The notes: generated by a model not told the origin, from the sequence alone. Positions 39,493 through 49,382 are shown, counted from the first letter of the stretch. The stretch is DNA of 64,000 nucleotides from Microbacterium sp. YJN-G (GCF_015040615.1 NZ_CP060403.1:62001-126000); one strand, 5' to 3'. Program-made: numbers and translations.

Positions 39493-40005
39493 TTAGCCCA
39501 GCGCCAGTTCGAGCGCCCTCGTCCTGACAACGTCGATGATCCCGCGAAGCGCTCCCTTTGGGAAAGCCCTCTGAGCGCTGTACACCCCTCAATACTCGAT
39601 GAAGGGAACCAACCCCTCCTCGATCCACCCGTTGTACAACGCGATGAAGGCGGGATCCCAGGGCACCGCGATCCCCGACTCAGATGCGGCGAACGCTTCC
39701 AGCGTCGCGACAGGATCCTTGAAACTCATTTCGGACAGCCCGTCGAATCCATCCGAGATCCCTTGCTCGCGGGGGTGGTTGTGCCCTTGCTCAGCCCGGA
39801 CCAGTGATGACGGCCTGCGCGTTGACGGTGAACGGCCTGCGGTAATCGGGAATGCTGGCGACGTCGCTATAGCCGTTGAGCTCTGCCTTCACCCAGGCGA
39901 GCAAGGAGTCAGCGCCGAGGCGATGCGCGACGATCATGAGCTTTCGGGCATCGTGGCGGCGTCACCGTCGGGTGCCTGTTCAATTGCGTCGTCAAGCAGC
40001 GTCAT
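39493..40005 (-). pseudogene. decayed AbiTii abortive-infection gene
   Basis: Pieces of one protein are spread over three frames: MTLLDDAIEQAPDGDAA, then RKLMIVAHRLGADSLLAWVK with AELNGYSDV and PDYRRPF, then DPVATLEAFAASESGIAVPW and, after a stop at FIEY, SAQRAFPKGALRGIIDVVRT with RALELALG. In order they match the AbiTii domain (WVxxELNGY, PxYR, VRTRxLELAL). At least two frameshifts and one stop codon inactivate it. It marks an old defence gene next to the IS. Confidence 0.65.
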
Positions 40006-40297
40006 GCGCTCACGACGACATGCGTTCACGACACGGAAGCGGGTCGGAATCCAGGAGGAGCTCGCAGCAACTCAGCAAGGGTGATGAACACGTCAATTGT
40101 GCCGCTCAAGAGCGAGGGAAGGTCCATGATCCTCATCATGCAGCCGATCCGGCTCAGGCCCGTCGCCCACTACCCCCGGACAACCCCACCCCGCAGCGGC
40201 GTCGCGAAGGCCGCGATGGATCTCGGGCCGGCGGAAGAGCTGAACACGCCGTCAACACCGCCGGCGAACAACACTGCCGGCAACGTCACGGAAGGGC
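40006..40297. other. no gene recognised between AbiTii remnant and hipA
   Basis: No frame here shows a recognisable family or a good ribosome site. It may be residue of the decayed defence region. Confidence 0.4.
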
Positions 40298-41659
40298 CTA
40301 TTCGCCGTAGAGCCCAACCTCGGGCGGCGAATGCTCCGATGAGGCGAAGCTGCCACGATTCCCTCCAGCCGGAGTCGTCCCTTGCTGGAGGTCTCCTCGG
40401 CGTCTTTGTCCCGCAGACGGGCGCCCAGGGGTGGCGATATGTGTGCTCTCGACGGCGCCGATGATCTCCGGGGTGGCTGTGCGCTGCACCAGCAGCTGTG
40501 TCTCGCTCGCTGTCATCTGAGCTACCTCTGCCGCGTCCTCACGGTGTTCTCTGACGGCGTCAATCATGTGACGTGCGGTGGACAGGGCGTCCGCGTGGCT
40601 CACCCGGTAGAAGCTGTGGCGCCGCACGAGCGCTTCGAGACTGAACTCGCGGCTTCCGCCGCCGATGTCGGTGAGTCCTCCGGGTGTTGCATTCAGGTCG
40701 GGCGAGAGGTCGAAGGCGGGCGTGAATTCAGCGTTGGTCCCGTCCCAGAACACGGCGACGTTACGCAGGTGGTCATCGTCGATTCTCATCGCCATGCGGA
40801 ACGCCAACCGTCGGAAGAGTTCGGGCCCTACCTCCGCAGGCCTCGCACTGAGGCGGCTTAGCCGCTCGACAAGGTGAGGATAAGACGCCCCGTCCGGTGA
40901 CGCGTACTCGGTGACGGTGTTACCGGAGAGGACCATCCGCCGCTCGTCACCGACGCGGTCGAATCGTTCGATGAGGAGTGTGAGCCCCCGACCCCCGATG
41001 TCCACCAGTCGCGCGTCGGGCACGTCGAGACCCGCCTTGTCGGCGATGTAGATCGCAGCGCGTTCCGCCTTAATGAGCGGGCTCACCCGGTCGTAGTTTG
41101 TCGTGAACTTCGCGAGCCACGACCGACCGTCCAACCGAACGAACGCCTTCGGCTGGGACCCTCCCGCCGCGGTGAGCGTGTTCCGGACTGCGGCGTCCAG
41201 ATCCGGCCCGGCGGGGGCGTCGTCATCGATGGCTACGGCGGTCTCGGCGACGGTCTTGAGCCTGCCGCCGCCGAGTCGTGGGACGTAGTCTGTGGCGCTT
41301 GCCTGAAAGTCAAGTGCACCGACGCGGTCGGAGCCGGACTCGAGCATGTATCTCAGGTCGGGAAGAACGTGTTCGAGGTCGACCCCGAGCTGCCGATTGA
41401 TGACTTGACGCCCCCAGTTGTCGGGCATGGCGTCACGAATGGTGAACGGCATATCGAGGATTGGCACCGGCGGGTAAGCGACGCCCCGCTCGACGGGAAG
41501 GTCGGGTCCGAGGTCTACTCCTCCGCGTTCGACGTACGACCGGGCGTACTGAAACGACATGCCTTTCGTAGTGGTGGATGGGAACACTACCCCCGCGACG
41601 ACGGGTTCGGCGCTCCCCTGGGGGAACATCCAGACGTAGGCCCGACCATCAGAAGTCAT
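40298..41659 (-). CDS. hipA: HipA-family serine/threonine kinase toxin
   Basis: 453 residues. N-subdomain elements include MPDNWGRQVINRQLG and LESGSDRVGALDFQ; the kinase core has GGSQPKAFVRLDGRSWLAKF (ATP-binding Lys) and MRIDDDHLRNVAVFW (catalytic/metal loop), then FTPAFDLSPDLN. HipA kinases phosphorylate glutamyl-tRNA synthetase or related targets and cause growth arrest. Start 41659 overlaps the hipB stop by 11 bases, as is usual for hipBA. The last 50 residues are low-complexity and may be extraneous. Likely an addiction system stabilising the element. Confidence 0.88.
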   Translation of the reverse strand: MTSDGRAYVWMFPQGSAEPVVAGVVFPSTTTKGMSFQYARSYVERGGVDLGPDLPVERGVAYPPVPILDMPFTIRDAMPDNWGRQVINRQLGVDLEHVLPDLRYMLESGSDRVGALDFQASATDYVPRLGGGRLKTVAETAVAIDDDAPAGPDLDAAVRNTLTAAGGSQPKAFVRLDGRSWLAKFTTNYDRVSPLIKAERAAIYIADKAGLDVPDARLVDIGGRGLTLLIERFDRVGDERRMVLSGNTVTEYASPDGASYPHLVERLSRLSARPAEVGPELFRRLAFRMAMRIDDDHLRNVAVFWDGTNAEFTPAFDLSPDLNATPGGLTDIGGGSREFSLEALVRRHSFYRVSHADALSTARHMIDAVREHREDAAEVAQMTASETQLLVQRTATPEIIGAVESTHIATPGRPSAGQRRRGDLQQGTTPAGGNRGSFASSEHSPPEVGLYGE

Positions 41660-41969
41660 CGTCGATTGCCTGTTCTCGTCGGTTTCGGACGTTGGAAGGA
41701 ATGAGCGTAAGGGCCTGCTCGCCCTGTTGGCGGGTGCGAGCAAGGGTCCTCGGGTCCGTGATGTCGAAGAGTGGCACCCCGGCCGCCACGGCGGCATTGA
41801 GGACATGTCCGAGCGAGACGGCAGCGTCGCCACGCTCGATAAGCGTCATTGTCCGCGGGGACACATCGATGAGCTCCGCAAGCTGAGCCGCTGTCATGCG
41901 GCGAGCATGCCGACCGAGTCGGATCTGTTGCCCGAGGATACGAGCAGCGTCAGCGGCCTGCACCGTCAT
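41649..41969 (-). CDS. hipB: HipB-type antitoxin (XRE helix-turn-helix)
   Basis: 106 residues with an XRE helix-turn-helix (RMTAAQLAELIDVSPRTMTL, then ERGDAAVSLGHVLNAAVAAG). HipB neutralises HipA and represses the operon. ATG 41969 is preferred for the AGGAAG ribosome site 9 bases upstream; an ATG at 41996 would add nine residues. The AT-rich upstream region contains ACTTCAAAGTCAAAGT repeats that could be its operator. Confidence 0.85.
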   Translation of the reverse strand: MTVQAADAARILGQQIRLGRHARRMTAAQLAELIDVSPRTMTLIERGDAAVSLGHVLNAAVAAGVPLFDITDPRTLARTRQQGEQALTLIPSNVRNRREQAIDDDF

Positions 41970-42066
41970 CACAATCTTCTTCCTACTCATACTCATTACT
42001 TTCGCATTGAACCCACTTCAAAGTCAAAGTAAAGACATCCGCAAGTTCTAAAAGTCTGCTTGGGTC

Positions 42067-42111
42067 GTTCACTAAACCCGCGATTCCAGTCGGGAGTAGG
42101 GCTCGTGAAAC
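42067..42111. repeat. imperfect hairpin beyond the tnpB 3' end
   Basis: GTTCACTAAACCC (42067-42079) and GGGCTCGTGAAAC (42099-42111) form an imperfect stem 22 bases past the tnpB stop. Its position suits the right end of an IS200/IS605-type element and the end of the omega RNA scaffold, but the exact boundary is not certain. Confidence 0.45.
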
Positions 42112-42132
42112 AGGATTGCTGGCGATTCCACG

Positions 42133-43533
42133 CTAAGCTCCCCGACTTTCCACGACACCCCGGAAACCCTTGATTTTCCGCGGATCTGAACTTGCCTGCA
42201 CGCGCCGGCCAGCGGCACGTTTCCGCCTGCGAGATACGCCCGTGGACGCCTCGGATCGGTGGCTTCCTGCTTCATCCGGGACTGCTTCAGCGAGCTGAAG
42301 TCTGACGTCTCGTCCACAGGCGTAGACCGCGGGCCCCGCGGCAAGGATGTTGGTCGCGGCGTTGTAGTCGCGGTCCAGGCTGACCCCACAGGAGTCGCAC
42401 TGCCAGGTGCGGATGTTGAGCGGTTTCTTACCGCCGCTCTCACAGCAGACCGAGCAGATCTGTGTCGAGGCATAGAACCTTGGAGCCTTGATGAGGTCGA
42501 CCCCCTTGCGGGTGCACGCCTCTTCGAGGAACCGGAGGAACTGTCCCCAGCCGGCATCGTTGATGCTCTTGGCCATGTTCGTGTTCGCCATGCCTGCGAT
42601 GTTCAGTGTCTCGATGACGACCGTTTGGTTCTCACGGCTGAGCTTCGAGGCGAGCTGACGGGCATGGTCCTCACGGAGGTTTGCCACGCGACGATGTGCA
42701 CGAGCTCGCGCTCGCTTCGCCTTCGCGTAGTTGTGGCTCCCGGGAGTCTTCCGGGAGAGGTACTTGTCGGCGCGACGCAGTGTCGCTTCCGCGGCACGGT
42801 AATGACGGGGGTTCGCGATCTTCTCGCGGGTGCCGTCGGAGTAGGAGATCGCGGCGTAGTCGTTCAGGCCGACGTCAATGCCGGCCGCCCGAGGACGACG
42901 GGTCGGCTGCTTCGAGGCTTCGACCGGAACGCGGACGATGAACGACACCCAGAACTCCCCGTCGGGATCCTCGCGCACGGTCACGGCGCTCGGGTACCCG
43001 GGAAGCGGGCGATGCCAGTTGACAGGGATGTCCTGGTCGATGTTCGCGAGGTGAAGCGCGCCTCCTCCGCGACGGGTGTTCTGCCATCCGCCTCGGATCG
43101 TGAACGAATCCTCGGCAAAGCGAGCAGACTTGCGCGAGGTGCGCCGCGACTTGAACCGCAGGCGTCCGACGCGTCGGCCCTGGATCTTGCCGGCTGCCGA
43201 ATCGAAGAAGCGCCGGTACGCATCGGCGGCGTCATGCACGGCTGCCGACAGGGCTGTGTGGGACACCTCGGCAAGCCAGGCAGTGTTCGGGCTCTTCCGT
43301 GCCTCGGTGACGAGGGTCTTCGCCGCGTCGTAGCCGCTCGGGTGCTTTCCGCCTGCGGCGTACCGCTCTCGGGCGAGCGCGATGTACGAGTTGTAGACGA
43401 AGCGGCACGATCCGAACACACGTCGAAGGTTCTCGGCCGCCTCGAGCTCTGGGTAGATCCGATAGCTGTATCGGCGGACAGCGACGGGGCCGTCGTGTTT
43501 GCCGCGCTTCCGGGCACGCGCGTCAGCGCGCAT
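42133..43533 (-). CDS. tnpB: TnpB RNA-guided nuclease (IS200/IS605-type)
   Basis: 466 residues. The split RuvC site is complete: D220 in AAGIDVGLNDYA, E308 in VVIETLNIAGM and the Asp of LDRDYNAATNIL near 389. A zinc site (Cys 360, 363, 379, 382) lies between. TnpB is an omega-RNA-guided DNA nuclease that helps element retention. No tnpA accompanies it. The first 16 residues continue the Cys-repeat frame upstream, so the gene looks joined in frame to the tail of the preceding gene. The C-terminal Arg-rich tail overlaps the region expected to encode the omega RNA. Confidence 0.88.
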   Translation of the reverse strand: MRADARARKRGKHDGPVAVRRYSYRIYPELEAAENLRRVFGSCRFVYNSYIALARERYAAGGKHPSGYDAAKTLVTEARKSPNTAWLAEVSHTALSAAVHDAADAYRRFFDSAAGKIQGRRVGRLRFKSRRTSRKSARFAEDSFTIRGGWQNTRRGGGALHLANIDQDIPVNWHRPLPGYPSAVTVREDPDGEFWVSFIVRVPVEASKQPTRRPRAAGIDVGLNDYAAISYSDGTREKIANPRHYRAAEATLRRADKYLSRKTPGSHNYAKAKRARARAHRRVANLREDHARQLASKLSRENQTVVIETLNIAGMANTNMAKSINDAGWGQFLRFLEEACTRKGVDLIKAPRFYASTQICSVCCESGGKKPLNIRTWQCDSCGVSLDRDYNAATNILAAGPAVYACGRDVRLQLAEAVPDEAGSHRSEASTGVSRRRKRAAGRRVQASSDPRKIKGFRGVVESRGA

Positions 43534-43930
43534 CTCGGTTCCGGCAGCGCGGCAGGGAGCGCACGGACAGTTCCAGCGATTGTAGCCGCGGCGTGCCGTG
43601 AACTTCGTCGGGCATGACCCCGAGATCGGGCTTCACCCGCGCGGCGCGAGTGCGGGCCTTCGACCGTGCTCGGGCGACCTTGTTGCAGCGCCTGCAGCGA
43701 CAACTCCAGAACGTGTACCCGCTCGGCGTTCCGGGCGCCTTCTCCGGCATGCCCTCGGCCAACCGAGCCGCACGACGCGCGGCGGCCGCGGCACTGTTCG
43801 CGGCACGGCACGCATCGCACGTAGGACGGCAATGAGAGTAGGCACGGGTGGTGCCATGCTCATAGCCATCGGGCAGGTCCGGGTAGGTCACCCCTCCTCT
43901 ATGCGCGGTCTCGACGGCCATGATGGCCAT
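43523..43930 (-). CDS. Cys/His-repeat protein, frameshifted into tnpB
   Basis: Start at 43930 (or 43921). Contains HGTTRAYSHCRPTCDACRAA and GTPSGYTFWSCRCRRCNK, two copies of an HGTxxxYxxxxCxCxxCR module. A third copy (RRGYNRWNCPCAPCRAAGT) is present in the DNA but in the tnpB frame, so a frameshift separates the last repeat and fuses it to the start of tnpB. Related motifs occur at 24115-24357 and 32310-33605. Possibly a nucleic-acid-binding phage-type protein; function unknown. Confidence 0.5.
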   Translation of the reverse strand: MAIMAVETAHRGGVTYPDLPDGYEHGTTRAYSHCRPTCDACRAANSAAAAARRAARLAEGMPEKAPGTPSGYTFWSCRCRRCNKVARARSKARTRAARVKPDLGVMPDEVHGTPRLQSLELSVRSLPRCRNRDAR

Positions 43931-44278
43931 GTACGCGGCGCAAGGCGCTTCTCGGGAATCCTGCGGCGACAACGTCGGCGAGCCGATCCTTGGACGGCGT
44001 CCTGAGTGGCTACGGGCGAACTGGGCTTACTTTCACCTTTGATACGGGCCTGAACATCGGCGTCAGTGAGGTCACGGGTGACGGTGGCCTTGACGTCACC
44101 GGACGTCACGCCCCTCCTTTCGTGCTCCCTGCGAGCGGAGCGTTCTTCGTCAACCTCCACCGAGTCATGGAGAATACTGAGGCCCGATGGCCGTCGTCTC
44201 TTCGACTGACGGCCACGGCGACCGGCACGTACAGCGCATCGGAGTCTGACACCGCACAGGAGGTGAGGTCGGGTGCTA
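43931..44278. other. no gene recognised between Cys-repeat gene and cupin gene
   Basis: Both strands have open frames but none with a family signature or convincing ribosome site. It marks the border between mobile-element debris and the catabolic region. Confidence 0.4.
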
Positions 44279-44701
44279 CTAGTGCTCCGGCCAGTAGTCG
44301 TACACATCGCTCGTGCCGCGCATGAACTCGATGAACACGCAGTCCTCGTCACCGATTGTCCATGCCTCATGATTCGGAGGGAGCATCATGACGTCGCCGA
44401 CAGTGAACGTCTGCTCGGCGCCGTCTCGCTGGCGTACTCCGAGCGTGCCGCTGAGGATGTAGGCGACGTGGGGCTGAGGACACATGTCGGTGTCGAGGAA
44501 TCCCGTCTTTACCGCGTCTTCGGTTACCGATGATCCGACGGGGAACCTGATGAGCAGCGCGCTCGCCCCATCGAGCGTCACTAGGCGCTTGGTGATTCGC
44601 CCGATGGTGATCAGTTCGTATCCGGAGGGGTCGGAGAAGTTCCCCTTCTGCATGTCCGTCATTGGGGCTTCCTCGATGTTGTCGTTCGAGTGAGCGTTCA
44701 T
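44279..44701 (-). CDS. cupin-domain protein
   Basis: 140 residues with a single cupin barrel: CPQPHVAYILSGTLGVRQRD then TVGDVMMLPPNHEAWTIGDE, where His and Glu/Asp positions could bind metal. RBS GAAAGGA before 44701. Third gene of a minus-strand unit after PAS and metallo-hydrolase genes. Could be a small enzyme or sensor for a pathway intermediate; reaction unknown. Confidence 0.8.
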   Translation of the reverse strand: MNAHSNDNIEEAPMTDMQKGNFSDPSGYELITIGRITKRLVTLDGASALLIRFPVGSSVTEDAVKTGFLDTDMCPQPHVAYILSGTLGVRQRDGAEQTFTVGDVMMLPPNHEAWTIGDEDCVFIEFMRGTSDVYDYWPEH

Positions 44702-44732
44702 GGCATTCCTTTCAATCGTTTCCCTATGGGCG

Positions 44733-45506
44733 TCAATCGAGGCTGACGGTATCGCCGGGGTGGAGAGCGACGATGGCATCGCCTAGGCCGGCGGCCGCGA
44801 AAACCTCACGGATCTGCTCGGCGTTCTGGCTGAAGTGAGCCCAGGAGTCCTCGTGGATGGCCACTACCTTCTTCGCCTGAAGCCGCTGAGCTGCCTCCAA
44901 CGCCAGCTCGTTACTGAGTGTGATGTAGCTCCCGTCGGCGATGACGTCGAACTTTGCCCCGCCGACGAACAGCACAGCGATGTCCACAGGCCCGTACCGG
45001 TCGACGATGTCGTCCACGACATCCATCTGCGAGTTGTCACCGCTGACGTACACGGACGGAAGCCCAGGGCCGGCCAGATGAAAACCGATGACCGGGCCGA
45101 GCGCCTCCCACACCCCCTCCGGGCCGTGCTTGGCCGGCAGGGCAGTAATGGTCAATTCCCCGCCGTCCGGGAGTGGCACGGTGCGCGCCTCATGCTCCGC
45201 CAAGCCGACAACGTTCGGCCCGAAGTTCGACGCAACCTCCTCCGTCGTATACGCGAGCGGCACCATCGTGAGGAATCCGCGGCCGCTGACATCGAGGTTA
45301 TCGATGTGCTCGTGAGATGCCAGTGCGATGTCGATCTGCCCGAGCTCCTCTGGCGTGAAGGCGGGAGCGGCGTTCTTCACAACCGGCCCGGCGATGGGGT
45401 GATGATAGGTCTGAGGCGCATCGAACGTCGGGTCGGTGATGATTCGAACTCCACCGATGTTGAGAACGGCGGTAGGCCCGCCAACAAGAGTGACTGAAGT
45501 GGACAT
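44733..45506 (-). CDS. metallo-beta-lactamase-fold hydrolase (UlaG-like)
   Basis: 257 residues with the fold's metal motif as SHEHIDNLD near residue 64, plus PAKHGPEGVW, YVSGDNSQMD and the terminal IHEDSWAHF. The first motif varies from HxHxDH, as in UlaG-type lactonases and related hydrolases. RBS GAGGAGCATCAC. The substrate may be a pathway ester or lactone; not assignable from sequence. Confidence 0.8.
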   Translation of the reverse strand: MSTSVTLVGGPTAVLNIGGVRIITDPTFDAPQTYHHPIAGPVVKNAAPAFTPEELGQIDIALASHEHIDNLDVSGRGFLTMVPLAYTTEEVASNFGPNVVGLAEHEARTVPLPDGGELTITALPAKHGPEGVWEALGPVIGFHLAGPGLPSVYVSGDNSQMDVVDDIVDRYGPVDIAVLFVGGAKFDVIADGSYITLSNELALEAAQRLQAKKVVAIHEDSWAHFSQNAEQIREVFAAAGLGDAIVALHPGDTVSLD

Positions 45507-45523
45507 GTGATGCTCCTCGGGGG

Positions 45524-45949
45524 TCAGCTGTTGCGTGCGGACAGGGTCTGGGCGGTGACATCCTCCGCACCGTGGAGGACGTAGATGACGTTTCCTTCGT
45601 CATCGAGTACCGGCTCGTTGTGGGGCTGCCAATAGCGCTCCTCATACGAGCCGTCCGAGCGCTTCATGTCATACCTCTGCGGTTGGAGCACCAGCGACTG
45701 ACCGGTGTGCAGAACCTCCTCGAGGGAGCGACGGAGCACCTCCGTGCCGTTCGCGGTGGGGTCGTCCGGGTTGTCGGGGAAGACATCGAGAATGTGCTTC
45801 CCGATGGAACTCGCGCGCTCCTTCAACGTTGCGGCGAGGAATGAGTCGGTCGCCGCGACCACCCGCAAGTCCGGGTCGACGGCGATGTACTGCGCGTTGA
45901 TGGCGTTGAACAGACGCTCGAAGTCAGGCGGCTGGACGGACGTTGTCAT
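45524..45949 (-). CDS. single PAS-domain protein
   Basis: 141 residues forming one PAS domain (NAINAQYIAVDPDLRVVAAT, then GKHILDVFPDNP and the closing YVLHGAEDVTAQ). No output domain is attached, so it may act as a small sensor partner. First gene of a unit with the metallo-hydrolase and cupin genes, divergent from ppsR, with an ATGTGC/GCACAT-type site in the shared upstream region. Confidence 0.8.
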   Translation of the reverse strand: MTTSVQPPDFERLFNAINAQYIAVDPDLRVVAATDSFLAATLKERASSIGKHILDVFPDNPDDPTANGTEVLRRSLEEVLHTGQSLVLQPQRYDMKRSDGSYEERYWQPHNEPVLDDEGNVIYVLHGAEDVTAQTLSARNS

Positions 45950-46086
45950 GCTGTGCCTTTCTGTCATGGCAGGGGCCACATCGGTGTGGCGGTGTCGAAA
46001 GTCAATACGGAACGCGTCACCGCCTCCAGTGCAGATTTCGTACCACTCGACCTAAGTGGCTGCGATGCACAAGGCACATCACAAAC

Positions 46087-46103
46087 GCGTGCCCGGCGCA
46101 CAT
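46087..46103. promoter_or_regulatory. GTGC-N5-GCACAT site between PAS and ppsR genes
   Basis: GCGTGC-CCGGC-GCACAT: the right half matches the ATGTGC-N5-GCACAT palindrome seen upstream of other catabolic genes exactly, the left half in four bases. It lies 45 bases before ppsR. Confidence 0.5.
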
Positions 46104-46147
46104 ACCCGTGGATTGCCGTTCAGCGACGGTAGTGGCGAGGTGATCCC

Positions 46148-46966
46148 ATGCTTGAGTCCTCCGCTCCCCGGGCGGTGTTCTTCGTGTCCGACAGCACTGG
46201 GATCACCGCGGAGACACTGGGAAACGCGCTGTTGTCGAACTTCCCTGGCTTTGCTTTCACGCGAAGGACGGTGTCCTTCGTGGAGACCCTGCAGGAAGCC
46301 GCAGCCGTTGTTGAACTCGTAGAAGCGGCCGCCGCGTCGGGCCCGCCGCCCATCGTCTTCGTCACCGCGAAGAATCCTGAGATCGGTCTGGCTTTCGCGA
46401 GCGTTCCCGCAGTTCTCATCGATCTGCTCCGCGGGCACCTGACCAGCATCGAAGCAACGCTCGGGGCGTCAGCATCTCCGGAATCAGGCCGGTATCACTC
46501 CCTTGCCGACACCGACCGGTACTTCACTCGGATCAAAGCCATCGAATACACCATCGAGCACGACGACGGCCAGAGCTTCCGCAGGCTTGACCGCGCGGAC
46601 GTCATCATCATCGCGCCGAGCCGGTGCGGGAAAACCCCCACCTCGTTGTACCTTGCGCTGCAGCACGGGGTCCACGTCGCCAACTATCCGCTCACTGACG
46701 ACGACTTGCCAGGCGACGAGCTGCCGCCCGAGATCCGCCCATACGCCTTGAAGTGCTTCGGCCTCACCACCACACCCCAACGGCTCAGTCAGGTCCGACA
46801 CGAGCGTCGACCGGAATCTCATTACGCCAGCCTCACCCAGTGCACCACAGAGATTCGCAGAGCGGAGCACCTTTACCGCAGCGCGGGCATCCCTTTTCTC
46901 AACTCTTCCGCGAAGAGCGTCGAAGAGATGTCCGCCGTCGTGATCCAAACCCTCAACCTGCGTTAG
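46148..46966 (+). CDS. ppsR: PEP synthase regulatory protein (bifunctional kinase/pyrophosphorylase)
   Basis: 272 residues of the DUF299/PpsR family. [20 protein letters not shown] opens the protein and [16 protein letters not shown] near residue 158 is its P-loop. It reversibly phosphorylates the catalytic threonine region of PEP synthase, switching it off or on with ADP and phosphate levels. It lies 22 bases upstream of ppsA, an operon arrangement that fits its target. Complete length. Confidence 0.93.
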   Translation: MLESSAPRAVFFVSDSTGITAETLGNALLSNFPGFAFTRRTVSFVETLQEAAAVVELVEAAAASGPPPIVFVTAKNPEIGLAFASVPAVLIDLLRGHLTSIEATLGASASPESGRYHSLADTDRYFTRIKAIEYTIEHDDGQSFRRLDRADVIIIAPSRCGKTPTSLYLALQHGVHVANYPLTDDDLPGDELPPEIRPYALKCFGLTTTPQRLSQVRHERRPESHYASLTQCTTEIRRAEHLYRSAGIPFLNSSAKSVEEMSAVVIQTLNLR

Positions 46967-46988
46967 CAGCCCGTCAAAGGAGACAAGC

Positions 46989-49373
46989 ATGACCAATGTT
47001 CTGTGGTTCCATCAGGTCGGGATGTCCGACCTGGGCCGAGTGGGAGGGAAAAACGCCTCACTCGGCGAGATGGTGTCGCACCTCACCGATCTGGGAGTTC
47101 GGGTGCCCCGCGGTTTCGCCACGACTGCTGACGCCTACCGGGAGTTCATCGCTCACGGATCGCTCGGGGCCACCATCGCGGATGTCATCGCTCGAACCGA
47201 CGTCGACAACGTCACGGAGCTCGCGCGAATCGGGGCGGACATCCGCCGTCTCGTCCTTGCCCACCCGCTCCCTCAGAAGCTCGAGAACGACATCCGGGGA
47301 GCGTACGAAGAACTCGTCACCTCCGACCCCGAACCGAGATCGGTGACCTGGGCTGTCCGGTCCAGCGCGACCGCGGAGGATCTCCCCGACGCGTCATTCG
47401 CTGGTCAGCAGGAGACGTACCTGAATGTCGGCGGAATCGACAACATCCTCGATGCGATCCGGGCAGTGTTCGCGTCCCTGTACAACGACCGGGCCATTGC
47501 CTACCGGGCTCACCACGGATTCGACAGCGCGGACGTGGCCATCTCTGCAGGCGTGCAACGTATGGTCCGCTCTGACCTCGGTGCATCCGGGGTGATGTTC
47601 ACTGTCGACACCGAGTCGGGCTTCGACGAGGCCGTTTTCATCACCAGTTCCTACGGCCTGGGTGAGGCAGTCGTCCAGGGGGCTGTGAACCCGGACGAGT
47701 TCTTCGTGTCGAAACCGGTGCTGCGCGAGGGACGCCCAGCGATCCTGCGACGTTCCGTCGGCGAGAAGGCCACGGCGATGCGCTACACCGACCGGGTCGA
47801 TGCCGGTAAGAGCACGGCGTTCGTCCCGGTTCCGGAGTGGGCGCGACGTGAGTTCTCGATCACTGATACCGAGGTCAAAGAGCTCGCGCGCCTCGCCCTG
47901 ACCATCGAGGAGCACTACGGGCGCCCGATGGACATCGAATGGGCGAAAGACGGCATCGACGGTCACCTTTACATCCTGCAAGCGCGACCGGAGACTGTGG
48001 TGTCGCGTGCCACGGGTAACGTGCTCACCCGCTTCACGCTCCAGGGGCCTGGTGAGATCCTCACCGAGGGTCGCGCCATCGGCCAGCGGATCGGTGCGGG
48101 AACGACGCGTGTGCTCGACAGCGTGGACGACATGCAGGACTTCCAGGCCGGAGATGTCCTCGTCGCGGACATGACTGATCCTGACTGGGAGCCCATCATG
48201 AAGCGAGCTGCGGCCATCGTGACAAATCGTGGTGGCCGCACATGCCACGCCGCGATCATCGCGCGCGAACTCGGAATCCCCGCCGTTGTCGGGACAGGAA
48301 ACGCCACCACCGTGCTCAATGACGGCACAGATGTGACGGTCAGTTGCGCGGAAGGGGACACCGGTTTCGTGTACGCCGGTATCATCGACTTCGACGAGGA
48401 GGTGACAGAACTCGATCACATGCCGCCGACTCCGACTCGCATCATGATGAACGTCGGCACACCCGACCAGGCCTTCGCGTTCTCGCGGCTGCCCCACCAT
48501 GGTGTAGGGCTTGCCCGGTTGGAGTTCATCATCAACCGTCAAATCGGCATCCACCCGAAGGCGTTGTTGGATCACAAGACCCTGCCTTCTGTTCTCCGGC
48601 AGGAGGTCGACGAACGCATCGCGGCCTACCCCTCCCCGAGGGAGTTCTTCATCCGGCGGGTCGCCGAGGGTGTCGCGACCATCGCCGCGGCATTCGCTCC
48701 GGAACCCGTGATCGTGCGGCTGTCGGACTTCAAGTCCAACGAGTACGCCAACCTCCTCGGCGGTGAACTCTACGAACCGAAGGAGGAGAACCCGATGCTG
48801 GGGTACCGCGGGGCGTCCCGGTACATCTCAGACGACTTCCGCGACTGCTTCGCCATGGAATGCGAAGCCCTGCGGTTCGTTCGTGACGAGATGGGTCTGC
48901 GAAACGTGCAGGTGATGGTGCCGTTCGTGCGAACACTCGAGGAGGCTGCTACGGTCACGGACCTTCTCGCAAGCAACGGGCTCCGCCGGGGTGAGAACGA
49001 CCTGAAGGTCATGATGATGTGCGAGCTGCCTTCGAACGCTGTACTCGCCGATGACTTCCTCGAGTTCTTCGACGGCTTCTCCATCGGATCTAACGACATG
49101 ACGCAGCTGACGTTGGGGCTGGACCGAGACAGCGGCATCGTCGCTGCATCCTTCGATGAGCGCGACCCCGCCGTGTTGAAGATGCTGTCGCTCGCGATCA
49201 CGGCGTGCAAGGCTCGGGGCAAGTACGTCGGAGTGTGCGGGCAGGGCCCCAGCGACCACCCCGAGCTCGCCCAATGGCTGGTGGAGCAGGGGGTCGACTC
49301 CATGTCCCTCAACCCGGACACGGTGGTGCAAACCTGGTTGAAGATGTCCGACTTGCAGTGGGTCCCCGCCTGA
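46989..49373 (+). CDS. ppsA: phosphoenolpyruvate synthase
   Basis: 794 residues with the N-terminal ATP-grasp domain ([31 protein letters not shown]), the central phosphohistidine domain [20 protein letters not shown], and the C-terminal PEP/pyruvate-binding barrel ending [17 protein letters not shown]. It makes PEP from pyruvate and ATP at the start of gluconeogenesis. RBS AAAGGAGAC. Its position beside the amine cluster suggests that the degraded substrate enters metabolism as pyruvate or C2-C4 acids and must be converted to sugars. Confidence 0.96.
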   Translation: MTNVLWFHQVGMSDLGRVGGKNASLGEMVSHLTDLGVRVPRGFATTADAYREFIAHGSLGATIADVIARTDVDNVTELARIGADIRRLVLAHPLPQKLENDIRGAYEELVTSDPEPRSVTWAVRSSATAEDLPDASFAGQQETYLNVGGIDNILDAIRAVFASLYNDRAIAYRAHHGFDSADVAISAGVQRMVRSDLGASGVMFTVDTESGFDEAVFITSSYGLGEAVVQGAVNPDEFFVSKPVLREGRPAILRRSVGEKATAMRYTDRVDAGKSTAFVPVPEWARREFSITDTEVKELARLALTIEEHYGRPMDIEWAKDGIDGHLYILQARPETVVSRATGNVLTRFTLQGPGEILTEGRAIGQRIGAGTTRVLDSVDDMQDFQAGDVLVADMTDPDWEPIMKRAAAIVTNRGGRTCHAAIIARELGIPAVVGTGNATTVLNDGTDVTVSCAEGDTGFVYAGIIDFDEEVTELDHMPPTPTRIMMNVGTPDQAFAFSRLPHHGVGLARLEFIINRQIGIHPKALLDHKTLPSVLRQEVDERIAAYPSPREFFIRRVAEGVATIAAAFAPEPVIVRLSDFKSNEYANLLGGELYEPKEENPMLGYRGASRYISDDFRDCFAMECEALRFVRDEMGLRNVQVMVPFVRTLEEAATVTDLLASNGLRRGENDLKVMMMCELPSNAVLADDFLEFFDGFSIGSNDMTQLTLGLDRDSGIVAASFDERDPAVLKMLSLAITACKARGKYVGVCGQGPSDHPELAQWLVEQGVDSMSLNPDTVVQTWLKMSDLQWVPA

Positions 49374-49382
49374 ATCTGATGT

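Noticed and set aside
39599-40084. 161-codon plus-strand frame over the AbiTii remnant
   Set aside because: The minus strand gives ordered AbiTii motifs across frames; the plus frame has none.
43990-44325. 111-codon plus-strand frame and a 160-codon minus-strand frame in the border region
   Set aside because: Neither shows a family signature or convincing ribosome site; left as unassigned sequence.
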